Assembly (NCBI GenBank): GCA_944388965.1
Contig: CALXKL010000017.1
Coordinates: 1 to 64,000, forward strand
Direction: 5' to 3'
Origin: an uncultured Spirochaetales bacterium
GTDB taxonomy: Bacteria; Spirochaetota; Spirochaetia; Sphaerochaetales; Sphaerochaetaceae
Length of the DNA: 64,000 nucleotides
Shown here: positions 17,986 to 27,809 of the stretch, piece by piece
Position numbering within the stretch: position 1 is the first letter of the stretch
How the letters are laid out: every line of letters begins with the position of its first letter
Notes under the pieces: generated by a model
The model's input: the letters and a program-made list of their open reading frames with translations, nothing else
Database searches by the model: none
What the model was told of the DNA's origin: nothing
Program-made: the position numbers and the translations under genes

Positions 17986-19194
17986 TTAGATAATCTTTTC
18001 CGCATGCAATTGGGAGATTTCCGCATCACAAAGGCCAAGCGCCTTGAGAACGCGATCTGTATCTGCACCAATCGCTTTTGTCGGCTCTGTCTTCAAACAG
18101 CCGACCGATTCCATCTCAATCGGGCTTGAGACAATCTTGTCCACATGCCCATTCGGATATGCCACTTCTTCAATGTAGCCATTCGCCATGGCCTGTTCAT
18201 CATCGGAAACATCTGCAAAATGCTGCATCCTTGTTATTGGAATATCATACTGCTTTGCCAACTCAAGCCAATCAGAAGCAGGCTTTGAGAGAAACGCATC
18301 TCGAAGAATGCCATAAAGCAAATCACAATTGACCTTTCGTCCCGATACGGAATTGAAACGTGAATCATTCCAGAGTTCATCTCTCCCAATCATGGAGAAT
18401 ACTTTAGGAATCAAGGCTTGAGCATATCCAGCAGCGATATAGATATATTCCCCATCGCTGCATTTATAGCTTCCGTGTGGAAGCCCATGCTGCGCTCTTG
18501 TCTTGGGATAGACATCTCCAAAAGGCCGCTGGCACTTGATCTGCATGGTTCCCATTGCGAAAATTCCATTATGAAAAAGAGAGGCTTTCACATAATCGCC
18601 TTCACCTGTCATCTTCTTACGATATATCGCAGCACATACTTCTGCAGCCAATGTCATGCCTACGAAAGTATCCCCCATTGATGAAGGAGGAAATATAGGA
18701 TAGTAATCGTCATTAAGAGGAGCAAGGTCGAGAAGAAATCCTGTCTTTGCCCAGAAGGCGGTGTGGTCATATGCAGGATCATTCGCATTCGGCCCCTTCT
18801 CACCATAGCCTAGTCCGATTGCATAGACCAATGCAGGATATTTAGTCCTAACCGTCTCATGATCCAGCCCCAGACGGACAAGAGCCGGCAATCGGAAATT
18901 GGTGACGAACACATCCGCCTTCTCCAATAAACGATGAAACAGGCTCAACCCCTTGTCCGTCTTCAAGTCAAGAACGATATGCTTCTTCCCTGTATTGTAA
19001 ATGTCATAAACTGGATTCTCTTCATCACAGAACCGGTCAGGCCTGTTTACCTTACCCGTTTCTCTCCATGTATTTCCTGCCGGTCTTTCCACCTTGATTA
19101 CGGTAGCTCCCATGTCAGCAAGGAAACGACAACAAACAGGAGCGGAAACGAAATCTGCGAGTTCCAGAACTTTGATACCTTCTAATGGTTTCAC
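17986..19194 (-). CDS. Family III CoA-transferase (CaiB/BaiF)
   Basis: A 402-residue enzyme that moves CoA between carboxylic acids. It begins [21 protein letters not shown], has [17 protein letters not shown], and [13 protein letters not shown] with the catalytic Asp at about residue 167. The sequence resembles the HadA/FldA branch used in amino-acid reduction by anaerobes more than CaiB itself, but this is only an impression. GTG start at 19194, with AGAAGGGTGAT upstream, 15 bases after the transporter ATPase. It is coupled to the oligopeptide transporter and lies near a thiolase fragment, suggesting a small catabolic cassette within the glycan locus. Confidence 0.9.
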   Translation of the reverse strand: MKPLEGIKVLELADFVSAPVCCRFLADMGATVIKVERPAGNTWRETGKVNRPDRFCDEENPVYDIYNTGKKHIVLDLKTDKGLSLFHRLLEKADVFVTNFRLPALVRLGLDHETVRTKYPALVYAIGLGYGEKGPNANDPAYDHTAFWAKTGFLLDLAPLNDDYYPIFPPSSMGDTFVGMTLAAEVCAAIYRKKMTGEGDYVKASLFHNGIFAMGTMQIKCQRPFGDVYPKTRAQHGLPHGSYKCSDGEYIYIAAGYAQALIPKVFSMIGRDELWNDSRFNSVSGRKVNCDLLYGILRDAFLSKPASDWLELAKQYDIPITRMQHFADVSDDEQAMANGYIEEVAYPNGHVDKIVSSPIEMESVGCLKTEPTKAIGADTDRVLKALGLCDAEISQLHAEKII

Positions 19195-19209
19195 GATATC
19201 ACCCTTCTA

Positions 19210-20160
19210 TCAATCGAACAAAGTACACGCAACATAATGCCCGAGGCTCACTTCCTTCAGAGCCGGGATTACATTGCGACACGTATCATGACAATGCCTG
19301 CATCGTCCAGAAAACCTGCATTCGGCTGGCAAGTTGATTGGCGACTTGATTTCTCCCTTCAAGACAATCCGATTCTTTTTCTCATTCAAGTCAATCGATG
19401 GAATTGCAGAAAGCAGTGCCTGAGTATAGGGATGAAGAGGATTTGCAAAAAGCTCATCTGACGATGCCTTCTCGACAATCCTTCCCATATACATCACTAT
19501 AATCTCATCTGCCAAGTAGTAGATAACTGACAAATCATGAGTGATGAAGACATATGACAAGGAGAATTGCTCCTTGAGCTCCTCAAGCAGGTTTATGATC
19601 TGTGCCTGGATTGACACGTCAAGTGCTGAAACAGGCTCGTCGCAGACAATGAACTTCGGATTTGTTGCCAGCGCCCTGGCAATCCCGATTCTTTGTCTAC
19701 GACCTCCATCCAACTCATGTGGGAAGGAATAATATAGTCGTCTCGCGATGCCAACCGTATCCATCAGATCAAGGACACGGGCTTCTCGTTCTGCTTTGTC
19801 AGGAATCAATCGATGTTGCAGAATCGGTTCTTCAATCAGCTGGTGCACTGTCATGCGAGGATCCAGAGATGAGAAAGGATCCTGAAATATCATCTGAATG
19901 TCTTTGGTCCTTCCCCGTCTCTGCCTCGCCGAAAGAGTAGCCATATCGACTTTGTCGAAGATGACGCTTCCACTAGTCGGCCTTATTAGATTTACCAACA
20001 TTCTACCAACAGTGGACTTCCCGCTTCCAGACTCCCCGACAACGCCAAGTATCTTACCTCGCTCCAGATTGAAACTCACATCATCGACTGCAAGCAATGG
20101 TCCGCGTGGTGTGTCGAAGGTCTTCGTCAAATGTTCAACTTCAAGAATATAATCACCCAT
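19210..20160 (-). CDS. oppF: Oligopeptide ABC transporter ATPase, OppF/DppF type
   Basis: A 316-residue ATPase that powers the OppB/OppC channel. Walker A GVVGESGSGKSTVGRM, Walker B KFIVCDEPVSALDVS and a signature written DGGRRQRIGIARA in place of the common SGGQRQR; that variant occurs in other OppF proteins. The C-terminal region has the Cys cluster of OppD/OppF (CRFSGRCRHCHDTC), which may bind a metal or FeS centre. Start at the ATG at 20160, overlapping oppD by eight bases; the longer frame adds 24 unlikely residues. Confidence 0.93.
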   Translation of the reverse strand: MGDYILEVEHLTKTFDTPRGPLLAVDDVSFNLERGKILGVVGESGSGKSTVGRMLVNLIRPTSGSVIFDKVDMATLSARQRRGRTKDIQMIFQDPFSSLDPRMTVHQLIEEPILQHRLIPDKAEREARVLDLMDTVGIARRLYYSFPHELDGGRRQRIGIARALATNPKFIVCDEPVSALDVSIQAQIINLLEELKEQFSLSYVFITHDLSVIYYLADEIIVMYMGRIVEKASSDELFANPLHPYTQALLSAIPSIDLNEKKNRIVLKGEIKSPINLPAECRFSGRCRHCHDTCRNVIPALKEVSLGHYVACTLFD

Positions 20161-21166
20161 GTCTTCTCTGCATATCGATTTCGAAGTCTTTATCTTCATA
20201 TCTGCAACATGCTGCAAAATGACTACCACCAAAGCTCAACATCTGAGGCATCTTCTCATGGCACCCAGGTACAGCATATTTGCACCGCTCTGCAAAGGGG
20301 CAACATGTGAACTCGATGGTCGGATCTGGAGTCAATCCTCTGATTGGGCTAAGGCGCATTTTGCGGTCCTTCATGTTCGGCAGTGAATTGAAAAGCCCCT
20401 CCGTGTATGGATGTTTAGGAGATGAAAACACTTCGGCAACACTACCAGACTCGACGATTCTGCCTGCATACATGACCATCACATCATCACAGCTCTCTGC
20501 AACGATACCCAGATCATGGGTGATCATTATCGTCGAGGTTCCAAGCTTCTTCTTCAACTCATTGATCAGATCAAGGACCTGAGCCTGTATCGTCACATCC
20601 AAAGCAGTAGTAGGCTCATCCGCTATCAGGATTTCAGGCTGACAGGCCAAGGCGATTGCGATCACGACTCGCTGCTTCATTCCTCCTGATAACTGGTGGG
20701 GATAATCGGAATACCTGTCTGCCGGGATACCCACCACATTCAACATCTCCTGGGCCTTCCGCTTTGCTTCATGCTTATCGATGTCTTCATGTATCTCCAA
20801 TGCTTCTAGAATCTGGTCTCCGATTCTCATCACGGGATTCAAGGAAGTCATAGGATCCTGGAACACCATCGCAATCTCTTTCCCCCTCATCTGCTGAAGC
20901 TCATGACCGTTCAAAGAGAAGATCGATCTGCCATTGATTTCAATGTCACCGGAAGTGATTTCTCCTTGCGGCTTCTGCACCAGCCCGAGCATAGCCAGAA
21001 CCGTGGTCGTCTTTCCTGCACCAGTCTCACCAACCAAGCCGATGGTCGCGCCTCGCTTAAGTGAGAAGCTTACGCCATTGACCGCATATACTATCGCGTC
21101 ATCAGTGACATATCGTATGTGGAGATCTGAAACCTTCAGGACTTCTTCTGAACGATTATCTGCCAT
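20153..21166 (-). CDS. oppD: Oligopeptide ABC transporter ATPase, OppD/DppD type
   Basis: A 337-residue partner ATPase. Walker A GLVGETGAGKTTTVLAM, signature LSGGMKQRVVIAIALA, Walker B EILIADEPTTALDVT, and the C-terminal C-x(5-7)-C cluster CCPFAERCKYAVPGC of the family. The ATG at 21166 was preferred because GAGGTG lies eight bases ahead; the GTG at 21175 sits inside that ribosome-binding site. It overlaps the tail of oppF. Confidence 0.94.
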   Translation of the reverse strand: MADNRSEEVLKVSDLHIRYVTDDAIVYAVNGVSFSLKRGATIGLVGETGAGKTTTVLAMLGLVQKPQGEITSGDIEINGRSIFSLNGHELQQMRGKEIAMVFQDPMTSLNPVMRIGDQILEALEIHEDIDKHEAKRKAQEMLNVVGIPADRYSDYPHQLSGGMKQRVVIAIALACQPEILIADEPTTALDVTIQAQVLDLINELKKKLGTSTIMITHDLGIVAESCDDVMVMYAGRIVESGSVAEVFSSPKHPYTEGLFNSLPNMKDRKMRLSPIRGLTPDPTIEFTCCPFAERCKYAVPGCHEKMPQMLSFGGSHFAACCRYEDKDFEIDMQRRHG

Positions 21167-21171
21167 ATGTG

Positions 21172-22047
21172 TCACCTCTTCAGCTTTGGATCGAGTGCAT
21201 CACGAACACCATCGCCAATCAGATTGATGCAAAGAACAGTAATGAAAATCGCAAGGCCCGGGAAAAATACCAGATAAGGGTATTCCCACATATATGACCT
21301 AGCATCTGAAAGCATTGCTCCCCACTCAGGAGTAGGAGCCATCACGCCAAGACCGAGAAAACTGAAAGACGATGCAGTTACGATACATCCACCTAATCTT
21401 GTCGTAGCCTGAACTATCATCGGAGACATGGCGTTTGGAATCACGTGCTTGAGCAATATCTTCAGCTTCGGCTCACCTATTGCTGCAGATGCCTCGATAT
21501 ACTCTTTTCCACATACCGTCATGACTGAAGCACGGGCATTCCTGGCAAAATGAGGAATGGTCGAGACACCCAAGGCGATAATCAGGTTGGACAGATTCAC
21601 ACCAAACAAGGCGACGATGATTATCGCAAGCATCAGACTTGGAAGCATGAGCATCATCTCTACGATCCGCATAATGATCCACTCGACCTTTCCTCCATAG
21701 AAACCTGCAACGGAACCCAGAAATACACCAAAGACAGTGGAAATCAAAACAGCAAGAATACCGATTACCAAAGAATAGCGAGCCCCATAACAGACACGTG
21801 CAAAGACATCCCTTCCCATATGGTCCGTTCCAAAAGGGTGCTCGAGACATGGGGAAATCAGCCGTTGGGAGGAATTCATTCCAATGACTTCCGTTTCGTA
21901 ATCCCAGACGAGAGGAGAAATCAGAGCAATCAGGACAATACCCAAAAAGACAATAAGGCTGATCAATGCACCTTTATTCTTCTTGAACTGGTGCCAGAAG
22001 AAACCAAATTGACTTCTCTTCTTCGTCAACCCTGTTTCCTGCATCAT
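21172..22047 (-). CDS. oppC: Oligopeptide ABC transporter permease, OppC type
   Basis: A 291-residue membrane protein with the long OppC N-terminal tail, about six helices, and the ATPase-coupling EAA loop YIEASAAIGEPKLKILLKHV. The segment GTDHMGRDVFARVCYGAR is typical of DppC/OppC. It overlaps both oppB and oppD by a few bases. Confidence 0.94.
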   Translation of the reverse strand: MMQETGLTKKRSQFGFFWHQFKKNKGALISLIVFLGIVLIALISPLVWDYETEVIGMNSSQRLISPCLEHPFGTDHMGRDVFARVCYGARYSLVIGILAVLISTVFGVFLGSVAGFYGGKVEWIIMRIVEMMLMLPSLMLAIIIVALFGVNLSNLIIALGVSTIPHFARNARASVMTVCGKEYIEASAAIGEPKLKILLKHVIPNAMSPMIVQATTRLGGCIVTASSFSFLGLGVMAPTPEWGAMLSDARSYMWEYPYLVFFPGLAIFITVLCINLIGDGVRDALDPKLKR

Positions 22048-22979
22048 GCCACCTTTGTTGTATATCTGGCCTTTATCCTTGGATCGACAAAGGCATACAG
22101 AATATCGACTACCAGCAATACTCCTGCGATAAAGACAGTAGTCAACAATACGAATCCAGTAACCATGTTGTAATCATTCGACCGGATACTGGTAATTAGG
22201 TAAGATCCAACACCAGGCCATGCGAAGACGCTTTCAACTACGACAGTGCCACCCATGAGAATGCTGAACTGACTGCCAACTATCGTTATTATCGGAATCA
22301 GGGCATTCTTCAATGCATGCTTCAGAATCACCATCCGCTCGCTAACGCCCTTTGCCCGGGCTGTTCTCAGAAAATCAGCATTCAGATTGTCAATCATAGA
22401 AGATCGAGTCATCCTCATGACAAGAGAAGCGTTGCTGATTCCTGCACAGAAAGCTGGGAGGATGATACTTCTAAAACCGTCTGTAGCCCCAGATGTTGGA
22501 AGCCAACGCAACTGTACTGCAAAGACTATGATCAGCATCAGGCCTAGCCAGAACCCAGGAATCGAGATTCCACAGATTGCAATTGATGAAAGAACGGTAT
22601 CTGTCAATTTGTTCTGGCGGACCGCAGCGATTATCCCCAATGGGATGGCTATAATCACTGTGATGAACATCGATGCACATGCAAGCTGAATGGTGTATGG
22701 AATTCTGACAAGGAACTCGTCCAATACGTCATTTCCGTACAGTCCCTGTCCAAAGTCCCCATGTAGCACGCCAGATAGATAACGAAAATAACGGACAATC
22801 AGTGGATCGTTCAATCCCATGGACTCACGAAGCAGTTCAATGTCCTCGGCAGAGGCCTCACTACCAGCCAGTGTTGAAGCCGGATCACCTGTAAGACTCA
22901 TTACCCAGAAGACAAGGAAGGACAATACAAGCATCATCGGGATAATCGTCAAAATCCGCTTTAATACGTACTTGCCCAT
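22044..22979 (-). CDS. oppB: Oligopeptide ABC transporter permease, OppB type
   Basis: A 311-residue membrane protein with six helices. YVLKRILTIIPMMLVLSFLVF is the usual OppB start, LNDPLIVRYFRYL the conserved loop before helix 2, and FLRTARAKGVSERMVILKHA the EAA loop. It follows the substrate-binding protein gene by 27 bases. Confidence 0.94.
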   Translation of the reverse strand: MGKYVLKRILTIIPMMLVLSFLVFWVMSLTGDPASTLAGSEASAEDIELLRESMGLNDPLIVRYFRYLSGVLHGDFGQGLYGNDVLDEFLVRIPYTIQLACASMFITVIIAIPLGIIAAVRQNKLTDTVLSSIAICGISIPGFWLGLMLIIVFAVQLRWLPTSGATDGFRSIILPAFCAGISNASLVMRMTRSSMIDNLNADFLRTARAKGVSERMVILKHALKNALIPIITIVGSQFSILMGGTVVVESVFAWPGVGSYLITSIRSNDYNMVTGFVLLTTVFIAGVLLVVDILYAFVDPRIKARYTTKVA

Positions 22980-23006
22980 CCTAATCTATTCCTATCCTCA
23001 GACTGT

Positions 23007-24569
23007 TCAGTCTTCATATGCATAGACCGTTGAAAGATCCATATAGTTCGAAGTTGGGGAAATCTCAACTCCATGCACGTTGTCATGGTATGCGACTATC
23101 ATGTTGTTCAGGACAAGAGGATATATCGGAATATTATCGGCAACCCACTGCTGCAAATCAGCAAACCTGGAAAGCATTTCATCCCATGTAATCCCTTCAC
23201 TGACGCTATCCTGCAAGCTCTCATATTCCTCGCTGTGGAATCCATATGTATTCGAAGACCCACCCGTATAGAAGAACCTGTTGAAGTTATAAAGAAGGGC
23301 TCCTTGATAAGCGGCATAGTCTATGAAAAGATCATACCCATCCTGGTTTGCCTTAAACTGAGACCAGTTGGCAGCCTCGACAACTTTCATCTCAATCTTC
23401 AAGCCAGCAGCATTCAGATTTGACTGGATAACCTCAGCCATTCTGGACTTTGATGGCGTATAAGCCAACGTAAAAGTTTTCCCTGCAAGGCCCAATGCTG
23501 CAAGTTCACTTCCGGCATGCTCCGGGTCATAACTCACAGTATTTTCAATCTGCGCATAACCTAATCCAGATGGAGCACAGAAATTATTGCTTTCGACTCC
23601 GCCGACACCACCTTCAAAAGCGATTGCAACAATGTCCTCTTTGCTTATGGCTTCGGAAATTGCACGCCTGACGGCAAGGTCACTGAACACAGGATTGGAG
23701 TAATTGAAACCCAGGTAATACGAATTAGCTCCGGTCTTTGTTTCAATTGTGACATCAGTATTTCTGGAAATCGTATTATAGGACGATGCGTCTACATCGA
23801 AAAGAATATCCACCTCTCCTGCCAGAAGTGCAGACACTCTGGTATTTGCATCTGTTATCTCCTTGAACACAATATGCTTAGTGGGATAACTATCAGTGCC
23901 ACCCCAATATTCATCGAATCGTGTTACGCCATACTGGATGCCAGACTGGGTTATCGCCTTGTCGAAATAATATGGACCTGTTCCAATCACGCAAGCATCT
24001 GTCTTGTCCATATTCTCAAATGCCGTGTGAGAATAAATCTTTGTTTCAAGATAGGAAGGGAAATCCAACATCGGACGATTCAAATGGAACACGATTGTAT
24101 AATCATCAACAATTTCATACTCGTTTACATATGCCGAAGCCGCATTCGTCTTGACGACATTGCCGGCACCTGTTGCCGTATACTCCCATGTGAACTTTAC
24201 ATCTTCTGCAGTGAATCCGCTTCCGTCATGGAAAAGCACTCCTTCCTGCAACTTGACCAGCCAGTCGCTCCCGTTTTTTTCTTCACTGATATCCTCCCAG
24301 CTGACCGCTAGTTCACCGTTTACTTCTCCCGTGTCGGAATCGACGTATGTCAGCGTGTCGAATGTCATGTTCGAAATGAACTGATTCTGCAGCCCTGTCG
24401 AGCCATAAGGATCAGCCGTATCCATTGCCGAGTGAGCAGAATAAACTGTCTCTTTCAGTACCGGTTCACGATTAGCATCAGCGCGCCCCTCTTCCTCTCC
24501 ATTTGCGCAGGAGACAAAGGACATAAGCATCAAAATGATAAGCAAAAATGCAAAGCGATTCCTTTTCAT
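23007..24569 (-). CDS. oppA: Oligopeptide-type ABC substrate-binding lipoprotein (SBP family 5)
   Basis: A 520-residue lipoprotein that captures the substrate outside the membrane. A hydrophobic signal ends in LMSFVSC, a lipobox of the loose spirochaete type, followed by an acidic linker. The family 5 signature region WEDISEEKNGSDWLVKLQEG and DVKFTWEYT is present. Ligand could be a peptide but also nickel, sugars or other small molecules, since family 5 is broad. No good ribosome-binding site precedes the ATG at 24569, while promoter-like boxes lie so close that the mRNA might be leaderless. Confidence 0.92.
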   Translation of the reverse strand: MKRNRFAFLLIILMLMSFVSCANGEEEGRADANREPVLKETVYSAHSAMDTADPYGSTGLQNQFISNMTFDTLTYVDSDTGEVNGELAVSWEDISEEKNGSDWLVKLQEGVLFHDGSGFTAEDVKFTWEYTATGAGNVVKTNAASAYVNEYEIVDDYTIVFHLNRPMLDFPSYLETKIYSHTAFENMDKTDACVIGTGPYYFDKAITQSGIQYGVTRFDEYWGGTDSYPTKHIVFKEITDANTRVSALLAGEVDILFDVDASSYNTISRNTDVTIETKTGANSYYLGFNYSNPVFSDLAVRRAISEAISKEDIVAIAFEGGVGGVESNNFCAPSGLGYAQIENTVSYDPEHAGSELAALGLAGKTFTLAYTPSKSRMAEVIQSNLNAAGLKIEMKVVEAANWSQFKANQDGYDLFIDYAAYQGALLYNFNRFFYTGGSSNTYGFHSEEYESLQDSVSEGITWDEMLSRFADLQQWVADNIPIYPLVLNNMIVAYHDNVHGVEISPTSNYMDLSTVYAYED

Positions 24570-24576
24570 GATTTGA

Positions 24577-24604
24577 ATACTATGAAAAGGCCATCTTCTT
24601 TCAA
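24577..24604 (-). promoter_or_regulatory. Possible promoter for the peptide-transporter operon
   Basis: On the minus strand TTGAAA (24604-24599), a 16-base spacer and TAGTAT (24582-24577) precede the binding-protein ATG by only seven bases. If used, transcription would begin at or next to the start codon. Found by eye only. Confidence 0.3.
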
Positions 24605-24640
24605 AGGAACCATTGGTTTAGTTTGGCTATCGTTTCAGAA

Positions 24641-25399
24641 TCAGAAACTGCCAGCGGCTGCACCTATTATCAAGCCAGTATTATGCTGATAGATTCTTAT
24701 CAGCTCTGCCACATCCTCTATTCTCTCTTTACTGTCCAAGTCAATGGAAATCATTGCCCGACCAAGATTCTTCGGCTTAGCCCTTTCCCGCAACCCCTCA
24801 AACTTCTCATTATTCATGACAAACTGCACCGCAGGACAGAAAATATATGATTCCTTGTTGTATGATGTCACAAACTTAACCAAAGAATCGGAAGCCATGG
24901 CGACATTGAAATGGCGTGTCAAATCAGATCCGAATACAAAACTAGGTCTATCCAGCAGAACGAAATTGCTCACGGGAAGAGTTTCCAGAGTGAAACGACA
25001 CGAAAAGCCAAGCCTACACAAATCAATGCTATCTATATAAGCTCTGTTCCGAGCTGATACATTGAAATATAGCGAATGTATTCCTGCAAGTGAGAAGTTC
25101 GAAAGGAAATACGAAACCATTGGCTTATCGTAAAGAATCTCACTCAAATCAAGCCAGTCGAATGGCAAATCAAGCACACCAATCCAATCACTTTGTGAAA
25201 GCGAATTCGCAACTAAACATTCCATGTCGACATCAAGTAGAATCGAAAGCTGTGGCAACAGCGAGATGTCAGGAAGACATAAACCACGCTCCCATTTAGA
25301 TACTGCCTTGTCTGTTATATTCAAGACTTCAGCCAGCGATAATTGTGTATAGCCTGCCTTTTTCCTTAGCTGCGCAAATAAAGTACCGAAATCACTCAT
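24641..25399 (-). CDS. XRE-type HTH regulator with a nucleotidyltransferase-like C-terminal domain
   Basis: A 252-residue protein. Residues 1-60 form a Cro/CI-type HTH: AQLRKKAGYTQLSLAEVLN, then ITDKAVSKWERGLCLPDIS. From about residue 88, LYDKPMVSYFLSNFSLAGI closely follows [19 protein letters not shown] of the RfbA enzyme in this same window, and SNFVLLDRPSFVFGSDLTRHF resembles the acid-containing strand of sugar nucleotidyltransferases. The GGxGTRL catalytic loop is missing, so it is unlikely to be an enzyme; it may sense a sugar nucleotide and control the locus. It lies between pglC and the transporter on the same strand. The fusion reading is my inference. Confidence 0.7.
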   Translation of the reverse strand: MSDFGTLFAQLRKKAGYTQLSLAEVLNITDKAVSKWERGLCLPDISLLPQLSILLDVDMECLVANSLSQSDWIGVLDLPFDWLDLSEILYDKPMVSYFLSNFSLAGIHSLYFNVSARNRAYIDSIDLCRLGFSCRFTLETLPVSNFVLLDRPSFVFGSDLTRHFNVAMASDSLVKFVTSYNKESYIFCPAVQFVMNNEKFEGLRERAKPKNLGRAMISIDLDSKERIEDVAELIRIYQHNTGLIIGAAAGSF

Positions 25400-25455
25400 C
25401 GTAATCGCATTTAGCTGAAATCAAATATGCAAACATGATACCCGTTCGCACCAAG

Positions 25456-26085
25456 TTAGTTCTTTTTCATCCCTCTGAAAGGTTCCATGGTCACAGAACT
25501 TGAAGAGGAGATTCCCTCCCTCTTCAAAACCGTCAGCACTGTTCTGAGTATGATTCTCCAGTCCATGAGAAAGGAGACATGGTCGACATAGTAGACATCC
25601 TTGTCGAACTTGTCCTCCCATGTGATGGCGTTTCTACCATGTACCTGGGCATAGCCGGTGAAGCCCGGCCTTACTTCATGTCGCCTTGCCTGGTGTTCAT
25701 TGTAAAGTGGAAGGTATCTCACCAGAAGAGGTCTCGGCCCCACTATGGACATATCCCCTTTCAGGATGTTCACAAGCTCGGGAAGCTCATCAAGGGATGT
25801 AGACCTGAGAATCTTGCCAAAACGAGTGAGCCGCACATCATCAGGAAGGAGGTTCCCATTTTCGTCCCTGGCATCGCTCATGCTTCTGAACTTGTAGAGG
25901 GTGAAGATCCTGCCATTGAGGCCTGGACGCTCCTGCTTGAAGATCACAGGGGAGCCGAGCTTCGCCCTCACCAGTATTGCAAGCACAAGGAACACGGGGG
26001 ACAGGACGATCAACGCGATAAGAGAGAGTATGAAGTCCTGCGGCCGCTTGATGAATCTTTCGTAGAAGCCCTTTCTGTGTGCCAT
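25456..26085 (-). CDS. PglC-like initiating phosphoglycosyl transferase
   Basis: A 209-residue monotopic enzyme that puts the first sugar phosphate on undecaprenyl phosphate. [21 protein letters not shown] is the re-entrant membrane helix, [19 protein letters not shown] carries the catalytic Asp-Glu pair region, and [24 protein letters not shown] is the family signature. The short form without extra helices matches PglC, which uses UDP-diacetylbacillosamine, rather than WbaP. The last 15 residues are Ser-rich and probably disordered. Confidence 0.92.
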   Translation of the reverse strand: MAHRKGFYERFIKRPQDFILSLIALIVLSPVFLVLAILVRAKLGSPVIFKQERPGLNGRIFTLYKFRSMSDARDENGNLLPDDVRLTRFGKILRSTSLDELPELVNILKGDMSIVGPRPLLVRYLPLYNEHQARRHEVRPGFTGYAQVHGRNAITWEDKFDKDVYYVDHVSFLMDWRIILRTVLTVLKREGISSSSSVTMEPFRGMKKN

Positions 26086-26090
26086 GAGAT

Positions 26091-27365
26091 CTATTTGTTG
26101 AAACAGGCCCAGATCACCTCTATGATCCTGTCCTGCTCCTCAGGCGTCATCTTGTTGTCGCTAGGCAGGCAGAGCCCACGGGAGAAGATGTCCATTCCGA
26201 CATCAAGAGGTCTACCGTCCCTTCCCTTCGTTCCACCAGAAATGTAGGCGTTGGTCTTGCCTCTGCCATCTCCATCTCTGGTTACGAACGGATTCATCCT
26301 GAAGACAGGCTGCATGTGCATCGGCTTCCAGATGGGTCTTCCTTCGGCATTGATGGATGCAATGGCGTCAAGAATCTCCGTCGGGCACGACTTGCCATGC
26401 TCCTTGATGTAAAGGGGGTCGGTCTCGCCTCTCACCTGAGGGCACATCGCATCCTTGTCGATTATGAGACAGCTCAACCAATGGTTGGGAACCGAATTCA
26501 CATCATCAAAAGGGTTCATGGATACAGGAAGACCTTTCAGTCCTTCCTTGTATCGGTAGTAGATTGCAGTCTTCTGTGCAATGTGATCGTCAAGGTGCGG
26601 AATCTGGCCGCGGATGACACCTGCAATCACATTGCTCATCCTGTAGTTGTAGCCGATCTCCTCATGCTGGTACCAGGGGGCGTTCTCCCTGGACTGCGTG
26701 GACCACTTGCGGACCTTGTTGGCGACCTCGATATCGTCTGTAAGCAGCATGCCGCCACAGGAGCCTGTGATGATCTTGTTGCCGTTGAACGAAATCGCAT
26801 TGAAATCCCCGAAGGATCCCGTCTGTCTACCCTTGTAGGTAGCGCCCAGGGATTCGGCCGCATCCTCGATGATGATGGCATCATGTCTTTGGCAGACAGC
26901 CCTGATCTCGTCTATCTTTCCGGGGGTGCCGTACAGGTGGGCAACAACGACAACCTTCACATCAGGATGGAGCTCGAAGGCCTTCTCCAGGGCGGCAGGA
27001 TCCATGTTCCAGGTGCCGTACTCGGTATCGATGAATACCGGCACACCCTTTTCATAGACGACAGGATTCACTGTAGCACTGAATGTCATGTCGCTGCAGA
27101 ACACCTTCTGCCCTGACTGGATACCAGCCAGCTTCACTGCCATATGCAGAGCAGCCGTACCTGAGGACAAACCTACGGCATAGCCGACACCGACCTTCTC
27201 GGCAATGAGCCTCTCGACTTCGTTTATGTTCTCGCCGACTGTGCTCATCCAGTTGGTGTCGTAGGCCTCCTGGACATACCTTATCTCCTCCCCATGCATC
27301 GTGGGAGATGAAAGCCATACCTTCTTATCGAAGGGTTTGAAATCATGTCTGCTGTTGTCGAACAT
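26091..27365 (-). CDS. PglE-like sugar aminotransferase (DegT/DnrJ/EryC1)
   Basis: A 424-residue PLP enzyme that would aminate C4 of the UDP-4-keto sugar from the PglF-like dehydratase. [18 protein letters not shown] at the start, [13 protein letters not shown] for phosphate binding, [13 protein letters not shown] with the PLP-contacting Asp, and [16 protein letters not shown] with the Schiff-base lysine are all in place. Slightly longer than usual through an insert near residues 310-345. Six bases upstream of pglC; RBS AGGAT. Confidence 0.92.
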   Translation of the reverse strand: MFDNSRHDFKPFDKKVWLSSPTMHGEEIRYVQEAYDTNWMSTVGENINEVERLIAEKVGVGYAVGLSSGTAALHMAVKLAGIQSGQKVFCSDMTFSATVNPVVYEKGVPVFIDTEYGTWNMDPAALEKAFELHPDVKVVVVAHLYGTPGKIDEIRAVCQRHDAIIIEDAAESLGATYKGRQTGSFGDFNAISFNGNKIITGSCGGMLLTDDIEVANKVRKWSTQSRENAPWYQHEEIGYNYRMSNVIAGVIRGQIPHLDDHIAQKTAIYYRYKEGLKGLPVSMNPFDDVNSVPNHWLSCLIIDKDAMCPQVRGETDPLYIKEHGKSCPTEILDAIASINAEGRPIWKPMHMQPVFRMNPFVTRDGDGRGKTNAYISGGTKGRDGRPLDVGMDIFSRGLCLPSDNKMTPEEQDRIIEVIWACFNK

Positions 27366-27389
27366 TTATCCTACAGACCTCTCTTCATG

Positions 27390-27809
27390 TCATTTGCGCT
27401 CATGTTTCATCTTGAAGATGATGGTGAATACCTTACACACTACAATCCCAATCACCACCCCTATCAGGTCCACCCAAACATCGCTTATCAGAGAGCCGCG
27501 ACCTGACAGGAGCTGGATGCTCTCGTCAAGGAATGCCACGGTGAAGCATACATAAAAGCCTTTGAGGACGCTTCCTCTGAGATATGCACACACCAGCAAG
27601 GCAAGAATGAGGAATTCACTTACATGTGCAAGCTTCCTCACCAGATGTGTGCTGACTTCATCCACACCGAACAAGGCCAGTACCGGGGCTATGATGTGTT
27701 CGGTTATCCAGCCGCTCTCCTGAGCGGACATGTCCATCGGCACAAGGGAATGGACCCAGATGAAAGCAAGGACAAGGATGATTGCAGCAAGTAGCAGCTT
27801 TCTTCTCAC
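27390..27809 (-). CDS. VanZ-like membrane protein
   Basis: A 139-residue protein with four membrane helices and the VanZ-family pattern: HLVRKLAHVSEFLILALLV, then FLDESIQLLSGRGSLISDVW with the DE-x-x-Q and GR...D motifs. Its function is unknown; members often sit in cell-envelope and glycan loci. GTG start at 27809 preceded by AGAGG, overlapping the stop of the pglF-like gene by one base. Confidence 0.85.
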   Translation of the reverse strand: MRRKLLLAAIILVLAFIWVHSLVPMDMSAQESGWITEHIIAPVLALFGVDEVSTHLVRKLAHVSEFLILALLVCAYLRGSVLKGFYVCFTVAFLDESIQLLSGRGSLISDVWVDLIGVVIGIVVCKVFTIIFKMKHERK

